From: SIG714 sp964638675
Lineage (GTDB): Bacteria > Bacillota > Clostridia > Oscillospirales > CAG-272
NCBI GenBank assembly: GCA_964638675.1
Contig: CAZXAU010000010.1
Location: 33,843 to 97,842, forward strand
Direction: 5' to 3'
Length of the DNA stretch: 64,000 bases
Shown: piece after piece, positions 34,076 through 43,930 of the stretch
Numbering within the stretch: position 1 is the stretch's first letter
Layout: each line of letters opens with the position of its first letter
Notes under the pieces: model-generated
What the model saw: only the letters and a program-made list of their open reading frames with translations
Told to the model about the DNA's origin: nothing
The model's database searches: none
Position numbers and translations under genes: made by a program

Positions 34076-34834
34076 TCAGATTCTGACGGGTATACCGTGT
34101 TTTTTCATTTCGTTTTTAAGATCGGGTATTTTAACTTCACCGAAATGGAATATAGACGCCGCAAGTCCGGCATCAACTCCGGGAAGCTTATTGAACAGCT
34201 CGATAAAATCATCGATCTTTCCTGCTCCGCCCGATGCTATGACCGGAACGCTGACAGCCTCACATACCTTTTCAAGCAATTCCAGATCAAAGCCCTGCTT
34301 CACGCCGTCGGTGTCTATCGAATTTACGACAATTTCACCGGCTCCCGAGTTTACGCCTCTTTTTATCCACTCGATAGCTTCAATACCTGTGTTCTCTCTG
34401 CCGCCCTTGACAAAAACTCTGAAAATTCCGTCAACACGCTTTACATCGACCGATAGGACAACACACTGATCTCCGTACAGCTTTGCCGCTTTTTCTATAA
34501 GAGACGGGTCTTTTACCGCACCCGAATTTACACTGACCTTATCCGCACCGCATTTCAGTACACGGTCAAAATCGTCAAGCGTATTTATGCCGCCGCCTAC
34601 TGTCAGAGGAATAAATATATTTCTTGCAGTTTCGCACAGAATATCGGTGAAAAGCTTTCTACCGTCACTTGAAGCCGTAATATCGTAGAACACAAGCTCA
34701 TCCGCTCCGCATTCACTGTAGTGCTTTGCAAACTCGACAGGAGACGCAATATCACGCAGACCGTCAAAATTGACACCCTTAACTACCTTGCCGTTTCTCA
34801 CATCAAGGCATGGTATAATTCTTTTTGTTATCAT
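34076..34834 (-). CDS. hisF: Imidazole glycerol phosphate synthase cyclase subunit
   Basis: A 252-residue TIM barrel that begins MITKRIIPCLDVRNGKVVKG, with catalytic Asp in CLDV and in SIDTDG (TDGVKQGFDL). The ATG starts one base after the hisA stop and GAGGTG inside hisA serves it; a start six codons earlier is not supported. It forms a complex with HisH. Confidence 0.97.
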   Translation of the reverse strand: MITKRIIPCLDVRNGKVVKGVNFDGLRDIASPVEFAKHYSECGADELVFYDITASSDGRKLFTDILCETARNIFIPLTVGGGINTLDDFDRVLKCGADKVSVNSGAVKDPSLIEKAAKLYGDQCVVLSVDVKRVDGIFRVFVKGGRENTGIEAIEWIKRGVNSGAGEIVVNSIDTDGVKQGFDLELLEKVCEAVSVPVIASGGAGKIDDFIELFNKLPGVDAGLAASIFHFGEVKIPDLKNEMKKHGIPVRI

Positions 34835-34835
34835 A

Positions 34836-35549
34836 TTATATTGACACCTCAATTGCCTTTCTCAGATCGATAGCGCCGGTATAGTATGCTTTGCCTATGA
34901 TAGCACCGTATATACCGAGTGAGCGCAATGCCACGACATCGTCAAGTGATGAGACGCCGCCCGATGCGGTTATATCAATTGAAAAACGCTTCGACAGCTC
35001 AGAGTAAAGTTCTCTGTTCGTTCCGATCATCGCACCGTCTTTGGATATATCGGTGCATATGATATTCCTGACACCCATTTTCTCCATTTTATCACAAAAT
35101 ACAAATGCATCGATTCCCGATTTCTCTGTCCATCCCTTTACGGCAACCTCGCCATCCTTTATATCGATTCCGACAGCTATTTTATCTTTGTATTCTTTGA
35201 TCGCCTGTCTTAAAAAATCTTCGTTTTCAACAGCCGCAGTTCCGAGAATTACTCTGTCAAGACCGCTTATCAGATATTTCTCTGCAGTATCAAGACTCCT
35301 GATACCCCCGCCGATCTCACAGAAAAGTCCTGTCTCTTTTTTTATCGAGCATACGATATCAAAATTCGGCGTCTCTCCGCTTTTCGCTCCTTCAAGATCG
35401 ACCAAATGTATTGCAGAACATCCGCAAGCCTTGAAATCGTAAGCTACTGACAGCGGGTTTTCATTATATACCGTTTTATTGGCATAGTCACCTTTATATA
35501 GTCTGACTGCCTGACCCTCATATAGATCTATCGCAGGAAAAATCAGCAT
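34836..35549 (-). CDS. hisA: ProFAR isomerase HisA
   Basis: A 237-residue TIM barrel with FPAIDLYEGQAVRLYKGDY, EIGGGIRS and TASGGVSSLDD, all as expected for 1-(5-phosphoribosyl)-5-[(5-phosphoribosylamino)methylideneamino]imidazole-4-carboxamide isomerase. It overlaps the hisH stop by 7 bases. Confidence 0.96.
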   Translation of the reverse strand: MLIFPAIDLYEGQAVRLYKGDYANKTVYNENPLSVAYDFKACGCSAIHLVDLEGAKSGETPNFDIVCSIKKETGLFCEIGGGIRSLDTAEKYLISGLDRVILGTAAVENEDFLRQAIKEYKDKIAVGIDIKDGEVAVKGWTEKSGIDAFVFCDKMEKMGVRNIICTDISKDGAMIGTNRELYSELSKRFSIDITASGGVSSLDDVVALRSLGIYGAIIGKAYYTGAIDLRKAIEVSI

Positions 35550-36169
35550 ATCGCACCTTCTTTCATTTCACAGAACGCCCGAAGTATCTCAAGTCCTGTC
35601 TTTCCGCTCTTTTCGGGATGGAACTGACAGCCCATTATATTATCCTTTGCTACAGCCGCAGTTATCGGGCAACCGTATTCGCTCGTCGCTATAATGCTCT
35701 GCTCGCAGTCAACACCGCAATATGAGTGAACAAAATATACATGCTCACCCTCGTTTACATATTTGAAAAGAGAATGTTTTTTTTCGCCGAAATGAAGCGA
35801 ATTCCAACCCATATGCGGAATTTTGAGCGTCCCAACTTTATCCGATATCGGGACGACATTCCCCTTTATCAAGTCAAGTCCTTCATATTCTCCGTATTCA
35901 AAGCTCTTTGTAAAGAGCAGCTGCATTCCTAGGCATATCCCGAGAATCGGTTTTCCTTTTTGTGCCTCAGACAGAAATTCATCAAGAATTCCCGATGTTC
36001 TGAGCTTATTTGCGGCATCGCAAAATGCACCGACACCCGGAAGAACGATCCTGTCAGCCTTTTTCAGCATCGAAGGATCTGACGATATGACAACCTGCTC
36101 GCCTATCATAGCAAACGAGGAAACGAGCGAAAAAAGATTGCCTACACCGTAATCTACAATTACCGTCAT
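35543..36169 (-). CDS. hisH: Imidazole glycerol phosphate synthase glutaminase subunit
   Basis: A 208-residue class I amidotransferase with DYGVGNLFS at the start, the nucleophile in GICLGMQLLF and the His/Glu of the triad in CQFHPEKSG. It supplies ammonia to HisF. Confidence 0.97.
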   Translation of the reverse strand: MTVIVDYGVGNLFSLVSSFAMIGEQVVISSDPSMLKKADRIVLPGVGAFCDAANKLRTSGILDEFLSEAQKGKPILGICLGMQLLFTKSFEYGEYEGLDLIKGNVVPISDKVGTLKIPHMGWNSLHFGEKKHSLFKYVNEGEHVYFVHSYCGVDCEQSIIATSEYGCPITAAVAKDNIMGCQFHPEKSGKTGLEILRAFCEMKEGAIC

Positions 36170-36181
36170 ATATTGAACTCC

Positions 36182-36769
36182 TTATAATACACCTTTGGTT
36201 GACGGCACTTCGTTTTTGAACCGCTCATCAACAGCGACAGCCTCACGAAGTGATCTTGCAACCGATTTATACGCACCCTCTATAATATGGTGCGAATTCT
36301 TTCCTGCAAGAGAGCGGATATGAAGGGCGCATGAAGCATTGCGGACAAATCCGAGCCAGAATTCCTCGACAAGCTCTGTGTCAAAATCTCCTACTTTTTC
36401 TGTAGGGATCGTCATCATATATCCGAGACAGGCTCTTCCCGAGAAATCAACAGACGAGAGAATAAGTGCTTCATCCATCGCAAGTATCTTGTCTCCGTAT
36501 CTGTGAATTCCCTTTTTATCGCCGAGTGCCTGTGTGAAAGCCATTCCAAGTGCTATGCCGATATCCTCAACACTGTGATGATAATCGACATATGTGTCGC
36601 CCTTACAGCTTACATCAAGATCAAACCTGCCGTGCGATGCAAAGAGGGTCAGCATATGGTCGAGGAATCCGCAACCTGTATCGATTCTGCTCTTTCCGCT
36701 ACCGTCAAGCTCAAGTGACAGCTTTATATCGGTCTCGGCAGTCTTTCTTTCTATGTATGCGCTTCTCAT
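36182..36769 (-). CDS. hisB: Imidazoleglycerol-phosphate dehydratase
   Basis: A 195-residue monofunctional HisB with GFLDHMLTLFASHG, the metal-binding YHHSVED and SHHIIEGAYKS. It has no phosphatase domain, which fits the separate PHP phosphatase in the operon. Its start overlaps the hisC stop by 4 bases. Confidence 0.97.
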   Translation of the reverse strand: MRSAYIERKTAETDIKLSLELDGSGKSRIDTGCGFLDHMLTLFASHGRFDLDVSCKGDTYVDYHHSVEDIGIALGMAFTQALGDKKGIHRYGDKILAMDEALILSSVDFSGRACLGYMMTIPTEKVGDFDTELVEEFWLGFVRNASCALHIRSLAGKNSHHIIEGAYKSVARSLREAVAVDERFKNEVPSTKGVL

Positions 36770-37833
36770 TCTGCTTTCTCCGTAATTTCTTTCAGTGCTT
36801 TTATAAGCTCCTGCATCTGCTCATCGCTTCCGACAGTAATCCTGTTATAATCGCAAAGAAGTTCGGTGTCAAAATGTCTCACAAGAATTCCCATATCCTT
36901 AAGTTTCAGATATATCTCTTTTCCGGATATCAAAGGATACTTTGCAAAAATGAAATTCGTCTTTGATTGGGTGACCGTAAATCCGAGCTTTTCAAGCTCT
37001 GCTATAGTCCACTGCCTTGTTTTTATAATTTTTTCTACATTGCACTTAAAATATTCTTCATCGGCAAGCGCACCTATTCCCGCCGCCATTGTCATACGGT
37101 TGATATTATAGGGATTCGTCGAGTATTTTATGGTGCGAAGGTCGTTTATAAGCTCCTTGCAGGCAACGCCGAAGCCAAGCCTTCCCCCGGCAAGCGAGCG
37201 TGATTTTGAGAATGTCTGACATACAATAAGGTTATTGTATTTTTTGATAAGCTCTATACAGCTTTCACCGCCGAAATCGACATAAGCTTCATCGATAACA
37301 ACTATATTATCCGGATTCGATGCAACAATTCGCTCGATATCGCCCTTTCCGAGCGACAGACCTGTGGGTGCATTCGGATTGGCAATAAAAATATTCTTTC
37401 CGATCGATATATAATCATCGGGGTTTATCGAAAAATCACTGCGGAGCGGAATCTGATAATACGGAACGCCGTTCAAGTTGGCAAAGACGGGATAAAATCC
37501 GTATGTTATATTCGGAAAAACAGCAGGGTGCGTATCGTCGCAAAACGCCATAAAACAGAAATTCAGAATTTCATCCGAACCGTTTGTGAAAAGAATCTCA
37601 TCATCGTTTACGCCCAATTTCTCGGAAGCGATCTTTACAAGATCTCTGCATTCGGGATCGGAATAGAGCTGAAGGTCGCCTGCCGCTTCCCTTGCAAGCC
37701 TTTGTGCATATGGTGACGGCGGAAACGGTGATTCGTTTGTGTTAAGCTTGATATATTTTCGGTTTTGTGGCTGTTCTCCCGGTGTATAAGGCGTGAGAGC
37801 CGAAAATTTATTACTGAAAAAGCGTGTACTCAT
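36766..37833 (-). CDS. hisC: Histidinol-phosphate aminotransferase
   Basis: A 355-residue fold-type I PLP enzyme with LNTNESPFPPSP near the start, NPNAPTG, DEAYVDFGG and the PLP lysine in FSKSRSLAGGRLGF. It transaminates imidazole acetol phosphate with glutamate. Confidence 0.96.
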   Translation of the reverse strand: MSTRFFSNKFSALTPYTPGEQPQNRKYIKLNTNESPFPPSPYAQRLAREAAGDLQLYSDPECRDLVKIASEKLGVNDDEILFTNGSDEILNFCFMAFCDDTHPAVFPNITYGFYPVFANLNGVPYYQIPLRSDFSINPDDYISIGKNIFIANPNAPTGLSLGKGDIERIVASNPDNIVVIDEAYVDFGGESCIELIKKYNNLIVCQTFSKSRSLAGGRLGFGVACKELINDLRTIKYSTNPYNINRMTMAAGIGALADEEYFKCNVEKIIKTRQWTIAELEKLGFTVTQSKTNFIFAKYPLISGKEIYLKLKDMGILVRHFDTELLCDYNRITVGSDEQMQELIKALKEITEKAE

Positions 37834-39122
37834 TTATCTCCTTCCTTTCCTTCCTCTTTGCGTATAATGGCGCTTTTTGCGTGTGCAGTAAGTCCCTCTT
37901 TTGTTGCGAATGCCGCAACATCGTCTGCAACTCTGTCAAGAGCATCTTTTGTATAATATGTATATTGTGTTTTCTTTACGAATGTATCGACAGACAGCGG
38001 ACTTGAAAACTTTGCGCTTCCGCTCGTCGGGAGCGTGTGGTTCGGTCCTGCAAAATAATCCCCGAGTGCCTCGGGACAGTTTCTACCCATAAATACAGAA
38101 CCTGCATGGCGTATCGAATCAAGATAATCAAAGGGTGAATCGACACACAGCTCAAGATGCTCGGGTGCAATTTCGTTTGCAAGCTCAATTGCCTTTTTCA
38201 GATCGTCTGTTATGATGATCTTTCCGTTATTGTCAATAGATGCCCTTGCGATTTCGGCACGCTCAAGAAGCGGGATCTGTTTTTCAAGTTCCTCGCTTAC
38301 CCTCTGCCCAAAATCGGCAGAATCGGTTATCAGAACAGCCGATGCCATTTTGTCATGCTCAGCCTGTGAAAGCAGATCTGCCGCCGCAAAGCGTGGGTTG
38401 GTCTTACCGTCCGAAACTATCATAATTTCGCTCGGTCCTGCTATCATATCGATATTGACCAGACCGAAAACCTGTTTTTTCGCTTCGGCAACAAATGCGT
38501 TGCCCGGTCCGACTATCATATCGACCTTCGGAATGCTTTCAGTTCCGTATGCAAGTGCAGCAATCGCCTGTGCTCCGCCGACCTTGAATATCTTATCCAC
38601 ACCAGCAACATGAGCCGCCGCAAGAATATAAGGGTTTACTTTTCCATTCTTACCGGGAGGCGTAACCATTATAACATCACGCACTCCGGCAATCTTTGCA
38701 GGGATAGAATCCATCAGAACTGTCGAAGGGTAAGCCGCTGTTCCGCCCGGAACATAAAGTCCGGCTCTGTCAACAGGTATTATCTTCTGACCGATTATTA
38801 TACCGTCCTCGTCATTTATGATAAAGCTGTTTCTCTTTTGTTTTTCGTGGAATTTGCGTATATTCGCCGCCGCTTTTCTGAGAATCTCTAAAAAGCTGTT
38901 CTCAACGATCGAGAGTGCTTCTTTAATTTCATTTTCACTCACAAGAAGCTGATCTATCTGTGCTTTATCAAATTTACTGCAGTATTCAAATATTGCCTTA
39001 TCACCGTTTTTTCTGACATTTTCTATAATTTCGGAAACAATTGCCTCGACATCCACGACAGGCACTGCCCTTGCGAATATCTCATTATCGGGACATTCTC
39101 CGTATTTCATGATCTTTATCAT
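37830..39122 (-). CDS. hisD: Histidinol dehydrogenase
   Basis: A 430-residue zinc enzyme of standard length, with VPGGTAAYPSTVLM, GGAQAIAALAYGT, the zinc ligands in LLSQAEHD and the C-terminal GPNHTLPTSGSAKF. It oxidises histidinol to histidine in two NAD-dependent steps. Confidence 0.97.
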   Translation of the reverse strand: MIKIMKYGECPDNEIFARAVPVVDVEAIVSEIIENVRKNGDKAIFEYCSKFDKAQIDQLLVSENEIKEALSIVENSFLEILRKAAANIRKFHEKQKRNSFIINDEDGIIIGQKIIPVDRAGLYVPGGTAAYPSTVLMDSIPAKIAGVRDVIMVTPPGKNGKVNPYILAAAHVAGVDKIFKVGGAQAIAALAYGTESIPKVDMIVGPGNAFVAEAKKQVFGLVNIDMIAGPSEIMIVSDGKTNPRFAAADLLSQAEHDKMASAVLITDSADFGQRVSEELEKQIPLLERAEIARASIDNNGKIIITDDLKKAIELANEIAPEHLELCVDSPFDYLDSIRHAGSVFMGRNCPEALGDYFAGPNHTLPTSGSAKFSSPLSVDTFVKKTQYTYYTKDALDRVADDVAAFATKEGLTAHAKSAIIRKEEGKEGDK

Positions 39123-39128
39123 TTTTTA

Positions 39129-40703
39129 TCATTCCTGCCCTTCAATAATCTTCGACAAACTTGCCGCAATATCCTGTATCTGCTTAGTTTTGAATTTTGA
39201 CGATGACTTGTTTGCTATCAGTCTTGCACTTATAGGTACTATAGTATCTATAACTTCAAGATTATTTTCACGAAGTGTTGTACCGGTTTCAACGATATCA
39301 ACTATCACATCCGAAAGCCCTAATATCGGTGCGATCTCTATCGAACCGTTAAGGTGTATGATATCAATGTCTCTTCCCTTTGACAGATAATAGCTCTTTG
39401 CAATGTTTGCAAACTTGGTCGCAACAACAAGTGTTCTCGACATGTCTTCGGTATATCCCTTGCATGCGGCAACAGCCATACGGCACTTGCCTTTTTTCAG
39501 ATCAAGAAGCTCATATATATCGGGCTGATATTCAAGCAGTATATCCTTTCCCGCAACACCTATGTCAGCCGCTCCCCGTTCAACATATATCGGAACATCC
39601 GAAGGCTTCACCCAGAAATATCTCACTTTTCTCTCGGGATTTTCAAATATGAGCTTGCGGCTGTTTTCGAGTATAGACGGACATTCATAGCCTGCTCTTG
39701 CGAAAAGATCGTACACCTTTTCTCCGAGCCGCCCTTTAGGGAGTGCCACATTTATATAACTGTCCGAATCATCGTCAGTATATGAGCTATCCGAAATTCT
39801 CTCAAGTGCATCCGTATATACGGCAAATCCTATGGCAGATGATCTCCTGCCGAGCTTTCGCATCAGATTATCATACTGTCCGCCCGAAAGAATGGCACCC
39901 GGAAGCTCCTTTATAAATCCCTTGAACACGATCCCGTTATAATAGTTGGTATCGCCTATGACCGAAAAGTCGATATAGATACGATCGGATATGAGGCATG
40001 CTCTTTCAACAACATTTCTGAAATCATCAAGCGAAGGGATGTTTTCACCGGAGAGAATATCGAGTACTCTCGGCATTATTTCACTTGCCTTCCCCTGCAA
40101 TGATACAATTTTCTTGAGACACGAACATGTCGGATCCTCGCCGAGCCGTGCGCATACAGAATCAATTTCCTGAATGTTTTTGGATTCTACGGCAGACATG
40201 ACAGCGTTCTTCTCCTCGGAGCTGAGACCAAGTTTATTTATAAGCGATGTCAGAAGAGCGAGATCGGATATAGCAAGCACACTGCCGGGCGATATAACAT
40301 CAAGACAGGCAAGCGCCACCGAGAGTACTTCGACAATTTCATCCTGCCCGACCTTTCCGAAGCACTCAATTCCAGACTGCATGATCTCCTTGAACGAGCC
40401 TGTACTCTTTGAAACCCTGTAGACGTTCTCATTATAATATATTTTATTGGTAAGTGAAAGATCATCAGCGCTGTTTTTGATGATCGAAAGCGTAACGTCA
40501 GGCTTGAGCGCCATCAGCTTACCGCTTGTATCGGTAAAGGTTATGACATTATCCGAAACAAGAAAGTCCTTATTTCCGGCATAAAGATCATATTCCTCAA
40601 ATTTGCTCATTCTGTACGGAGCATATCCGTTTTTTGCATAGATCTCACGGAGAGCAAGCAGTATCTTCTCTCCCGGTTGAAGTACAGATTCATTTATTTC
40701 CAT
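39129..40703 (-). CDS. hisZG: HisZ-HisG fusion: ATP phosphoribosyltransferase regulatory and catalytic domains
   Basis: A 524-residue protein that joins two normally separate subunits. Residues of about 1-310 are a HisZ-type class II aminoacyl-tRNA synthetase-like domain (YGYAPYRMSK-type start, LKPDVTLSI, GGQYDNL). After a short acidic linker (DDDSDS), residues of about 318-524 are short-form HisG (VALPKGRLGEKVYDLF, AADIGVAGKDIL, DIVETGTTLREN). It catalyses and regulates the first step of histidine synthesis. The ATG used has GGAGG 9 bases upstream and overlaps the regulator gene by 14 bases. Confidence 0.93.
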   Translation of the reverse strand: MEINESVLQPGEKILLALREIYAKNGYAPYRMSKFEEYDLYAGNKDFLVSDNVITFTDTSGKLMALKPDVTLSIIKNSADDLSLTNKIYYNENVYRVSKSTGSFKEIMQSGIECFGKVGQDEIVEVLSVALACLDVISPGSVLAISDLALLTSLINKLGLSSEEKNAVMSAVESKNIQEIDSVCARLGEDPTCSCLKKIVSLQGKASEIMPRVLDILSGENIPSLDDFRNVVERACLISDRIYIDFSVIGDTNYYNGIVFKGFIKELPGAILSGGQYDNLMRKLGRRSSAIGFAVYTDALERISDSSYTDDDSDSYINVALPKGRLGEKVYDLFARAGYECPSILENSRKLIFENPERKVRYFWVKPSDVPIYVERGAADIGVAGKDILLEYQPDIYELLDLKKGKCRMAVAACKGYTEDMSRTLVVATKFANIAKSYYLSKGRDIDIIHLNGSIEIAPILGLSDVIVDIVETGTTLRENNLEVIDTIVPISARLIANKSSSKFKTKQIQDIAASLSKIIEGQE

Positions 40704-40998
40704 TTTCCGAGTCCTCCGATTCAAGCCCTTCTATCGCCTTGGCATAGCCGCCCGAGCCGTATGAAAGACAACGACTGACACGGCTTATCGTCGCCGTACT
40801 CACACCGACTTCACTTGCAATTTTCTGATAATTATATCCCTTGTCAAGCAATATGGCTGTGTCAAGTCGCTGTGCCATATCCTTGATTTCCTTGATGGTA
40901 CACAGATCTTCAAGCAGATTTCTGCATTCCTCAGGCGACTTTATATTGGAAATCGCCCTGTATAATCTTTCAATTGACTCGTTACAATATCCGGACAT
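40690..40998 (-). CDS. TrpR/YerC-family regulator, probable histidine operon repressor
   Basis: A 102-residue protein with the TrpR-like fold. RNLLEDLCTIKEIKDMAQRL begins the core, and YQKIASEVGVSTATISRVSR is the helix-turn-helix. It is the first gene of the histidine operon and overlaps hisZG, so it probably senses histidine or a precursor and represses its own operon. TrpR-family regulators of this type have been linked to histidine genes in Firmicutes (HisR); I assign this by context and similarity. Confidence 0.85.
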   Translation of the reverse strand: MSGYCNESIERLYRAISNIKSPEECRNLLEDLCTIKEIKDMAQRLDTAILLDKGYNYQKIASEVGVSTATISRVSRCLSYGSGGYAKAIEGLESEDSENGNK

Positions 40999-41015
40999 AT
41001 CAACACCTCACAATT

Positions 41016-41056
41016 TAGTATACTATCAGTTTATCACGGTTAAGTGATAAAGTCAA
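41016..41056 (-). promoter_or_regulatory. Histidine operon promoter with palindromic operator candidates
   Basis: TTGACT (41051-41056), a 17-base spacer and TAAACT (41028-41033) on the minus strand. The spacer carries the inverted repeat TTATCAC-6-GTGATAA, and the perfect palindrome TAGTATACTA (41016-41025) lies just after the -10. Either could bind the regulator encoded by the first gene. Confidence 0.65.
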
Positions 41057-41119
41057 TAGGATAAAAAAAAATTAACAAATAAAGAACATGATATCCGATT
41101 TTTCAAATAGGATCAGGCA

Positions 41120-41168
41120 TAAAAAAGCCGGAAGAACAACTGCCCTTCCGACTTTTATAATCTTTTTT
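41120..41168. terminator. Terminator after the DHHW gene
   Basis: AAAAGCCGGAAG pairs with CTTCCGACTTTT, with T-rich sequence on both sides. It separates the DHHW-protein gene from the histidine operon promoter. Confidence 0.75.
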
Positions 41169-41213
41169 ACTACGGTTTTGTAATATAACCGATCAGCTCG
41201 TTTTCATTATTTC

Positions 41214-42380
41214 TCAGGCATTCATCAGTTTATACAGATTATAGCTCTCATCGTTCAGACCATTTACGCCGAAGAGTGCCACTACTGCATTGATCTCTCC
41301 GCTTTCTGCCATGGATGTTATCTCACCTATTTTAGGTGAATAATATCTCGTATCTATCATTATCAGATCAAAATGTCTTGCGAGCATCGGAGCCACCGCG
41401 TGTGCAAAGCTGTCTTTAATAAGGACTATTGTCTTTCTGTCCTTTTCTTTTTCCTTCGCTTCTATTTTTATATATCCGTTCACCGTGCTTGTGATGTATG
41501 ATGAATACTTATCCTTCACCGTCAGATATTCTCTGTCATACAGTCCGGTCTGTGTTTTTTTGCCGCCCACTGTGACTTCAAATTTTTCGTCTGCGTAAAA
41601 TCTCAGAAAGTCGATGCTGTCTGGTTCTATGAATGGAATACATCCGAATGACCATGTTGTGCCGTAAAAGCTGTCCGAAGCTCTTTCGACTTCAAAATCT
41701 GAGTATGAATACGGCATTTCTCCCATATCGGTAACTATTTTTGCATATGCGTAGTATGCACCGAGTGCCGTCCAATGGTGGTCTGTTTTATAATATATCT
41801 GCTCGTCATCATGCTCTGAAAGCTCACCGTACAGATCTATATATCGGTTATCGTCTTCTTTTATTATCTTCCCTACATTCTGCCACAGCTGCTCTGATTT
41901 CTCGATCGGATAATCGGACGGAATATAATTTTTCAATATATCAACGCTTCGGGGTGCAAAGGCATAATATACGGGGCATGACAGTTTATCGTAAAATTGA
42001 TTCAGATAGGCTAAATTTTCTTTTATAATGTCGGGGTCTGCTCTGTCTGCATTTTTTATAAGATATCCGTTACTTCCTTTTATTACCCCGTTATTCTCTC
42101 CCTTGAGCATTGCAAGCTCTGCTTCGGCTTTGAGATAGAGCAACTCATTACGCATCGGGAAATGATCGGCGCAATAATCGGACATTTTTTCGGTAAACTC
42201 TCCGTTTATCAGCGATTCGAGTGAAAATTCGGGCCTTTGTGCGAGCATTCTGTTTTCACTCTCCGAAAATTCGCTTTTCGGAAAAATTATAAATCCGACA
42301 AGCAGAAAAGCCATCAGTGAGGCAAACAGGAGTGCTGTAATCATATCGTTTATTCTGTTGGGATTACCTTTTTTATCCAT
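41214..42380 (-). CDS. DHHW family protein, AlgX/AlgJ-like O-acetylation partner
   Basis: A 388-residue protein. One N-terminal membrane helix (about 13-33) anchors an extracytoplasmic SGNH-like domain. YKTDHHWTALGAYYAY carries the DHHW signature, and KDSFAHAVAPML the catalytic-Ser-type motif. Such proteins transfer acetyl groups delivered by an MBOAT protein to a surface polysaccharide. The MBOAT gene is directly upstream and 39 bases away. The polymer that is modified is unknown. Confidence 0.88.
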   Translation of the reverse strand: MDKKGNPNRINDMITALLFASLMAFLLVGFIIFPKSEFSESENRMLAQRPEFSLESLINGEFTEKMSDYCADHFPMRNELLYLKAEAELAMLKGENNGVIKGSNGYLIKNADRADPDIIKENLAYLNQFYDKLSCPVYYAFAPRSVDILKNYIPSDYPIEKSEQLWQNVGKIIKEDDNRYIDLYGELSEHDDEQIYYKTDHHWTALGAYYAYAKIVTDMGEMPYSYSDFEVERASDSFYGTTWSFGCIPFIEPDSIDFLRFYADEKFEVTVGGKKTQTGLYDREYLTVKDKYSSYITSTVNGYIKIEAKEKEKDRKTIVLIKDSFAHAVAPMLARHFDLIMIDTRYYSPKIGEITSMAESGEINAVVALFGVNGLNDESYNLYKLMNA

Positions 42381-42419
42381 GTGTTTTCAAATCCCTTCTT
42401 TATCGGTTATATTCTGAGA

Positions 42420-43847
42420 TCAGAATCTTGAGTACAAAAACGGGTTATAGCCCGATGTTGCGACATACGAAATGCAGATTATCAGAATTACGAAAGCTAT
42501 GAGTGTGAATATCATACCGACTATGTCTTTTCGGGAGTCGATATATTTTTTATACAGCTTTTTCGGAAGCGGTGTTGCTCCGATCATCAGTATCACAAGA
42601 AGCAGGAGCGATCTTATGAGAATATGTTGGCTCTCAGGCGATACAATAGAAGAAATCCCGACGCCGAACATATTTCCTATCCACGAGAAGCATTCCGAAA
42701 TGTCCGTAAAGGTGAAGAGGACCCAGCCTATAAGGACAACAAGCGATGTATAAATATGCGACAGGAATGACGGAATTTTATCAAGCAGTTTTTTAAGGAA
42801 ATTCTTTTCTATGACAAGGAAAATAAAATAGTAAAGTCCCCAGAACAGGAAATTCCAGCTTGCCCCGTGCCATATGCCTGTTGCCGCCCAAACTGCAAGA
42901 AGGTTCAATATGCTCCTCAGCTTCCCTTTCCGATTTCCGCCGAGCGGGATATAGAGATATTCCTTGAACCATGTCGAGAGCGATATATGCCACCTTCTCC
43001 AGAATTCGGTTATACTCTTTGAAATATACGGATAGTTGAAATTTTCGATAAATTCAAATCCGAACATTCTGCCAAGACCGATCGCCATATCGGAATAAGC
43101 CGAGAAATCGAAATATATCTGGAATGCGAACATTATGATTCCGAGCCATGCACCCAAAAGTGTTCTTTCTCCGCCCGGTATTTCCTGCAACGAATCGAAA
43201 ACCTTCGCTGCTGAGTTTGCAAGCAAGACCTTTTTTGCAAGTCCGGCTATGAATGTTCTGACACCTTTTGCAAACAGCGAAATGTTATGCTCCCTCTCGG
43301 TGAGCTGTTTATCGACATCGTGATATTTTACGATAGGTCCGGCAATCAGCTGGGGAAAGAGAGTGACATATGTTCCGAAGGTTGCAAGATTCTTCTGAGT
43401 CGGAGCATCGCCGCGGTATACATCGATAATATACGACATTATCTGAAATGTATAGAAGGATATTCCTATCGGCAATCTGACACCCAGAACGGCAGATCTC
43501 AGGAATGAAAGGAAAGGCATTTCCGACAGCGAGAGCATTATGAAATCATAATACTTGAAAAAGCCGAGCAGTGCGAGATTGAATATTATTCCGGCTGTCA
43601 GCCAGCGTTTAGCCACCGGTTTATTGGTATTCAGATATTTCCCGATCATGATACCGAAGAAATATGATGCGCAGACCGATGCTACCATCAAAATGACATA
43701 CAAAGGCTCGCCCCAACCGTAAAAGAGCAGTGACATCACAAGCAGTACGATGTTACGCCATTTGAGATGCTTTTTCGGAAAAATAAAATATACGAAAAGA
43801 GTTACAGGCAAAAAAAGAAGTAAAAATTCAGCGCTTGAAAAAACCAT
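42420..43847 (-). CDS. MBOAT family O-acyltransferase (AlgI/DltB-like)
   Basis: A 475-residue membrane protein with about eleven hydrophobic segments. FWRRWHISLSTWFKEYLYIP and TGIWHGASWNF contain the conserved MBOAT residues, including the WHG histidine. It moves acyl groups across the membrane for O-acetylation of an extracellular polymer. It pairs with the DHHW protein encoded next and has a strong promoter. Confidence 0.94.
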   Translation of the reverse strand: MVFSSAEFLLLFLPVTLFVYFIFPKKHLKWRNIVLLVMSLLFYGWGEPLYVILMVASVCASYFFGIMIGKYLNTNKPVAKRWLTAGIIFNLALLGFFKYYDFIMLSLSEMPFLSFLRSAVLGVRLPIGISFYTFQIMSYIIDVYRGDAPTQKNLATFGTYVTLFPQLIAGPIVKYHDVDKQLTEREHNISLFAKGVRTFIAGLAKKVLLANSAAKVFDSLQEIPGGERTLLGAWLGIIMFAFQIYFDFSAYSDMAIGLGRMFGFEFIENFNYPYISKSITEFWRRWHISLSTWFKEYLYIPLGGNRKGKLRSILNLLAVWAATGIWHGASWNFLFWGLYYFIFLVIEKNFLKKLLDKIPSFLSHIYTSLVVLIGWVLFTFTDISECFSWIGNMFGVGISSIVSPESQHILIRSLLLLVILMIGATPLPKKLYKKYIDSRKDIVGMIFTLIAFVILIICISYVATSGYNPFLYSRF

Positions 43848-43880
43848 TTGTAAATTCCTTTCGTACAGTAATAAAAATCA

Positions 43881-43930
43881 GGTATATTATACCTCACTGA
43901 AAGTATATCAAATCACCCGTCAAATGTCAA
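43881..43930 (-). promoter_or_regulatory. MBOAT-DHHW operon promoter and palindrome
   Basis: TTGACA, a 17-base spacer and TATACT on the minus strand (43902-43930), followed at about the start site by the palindrome AGGTATATTATACCT, a possible operator. Confidence 0.75.
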
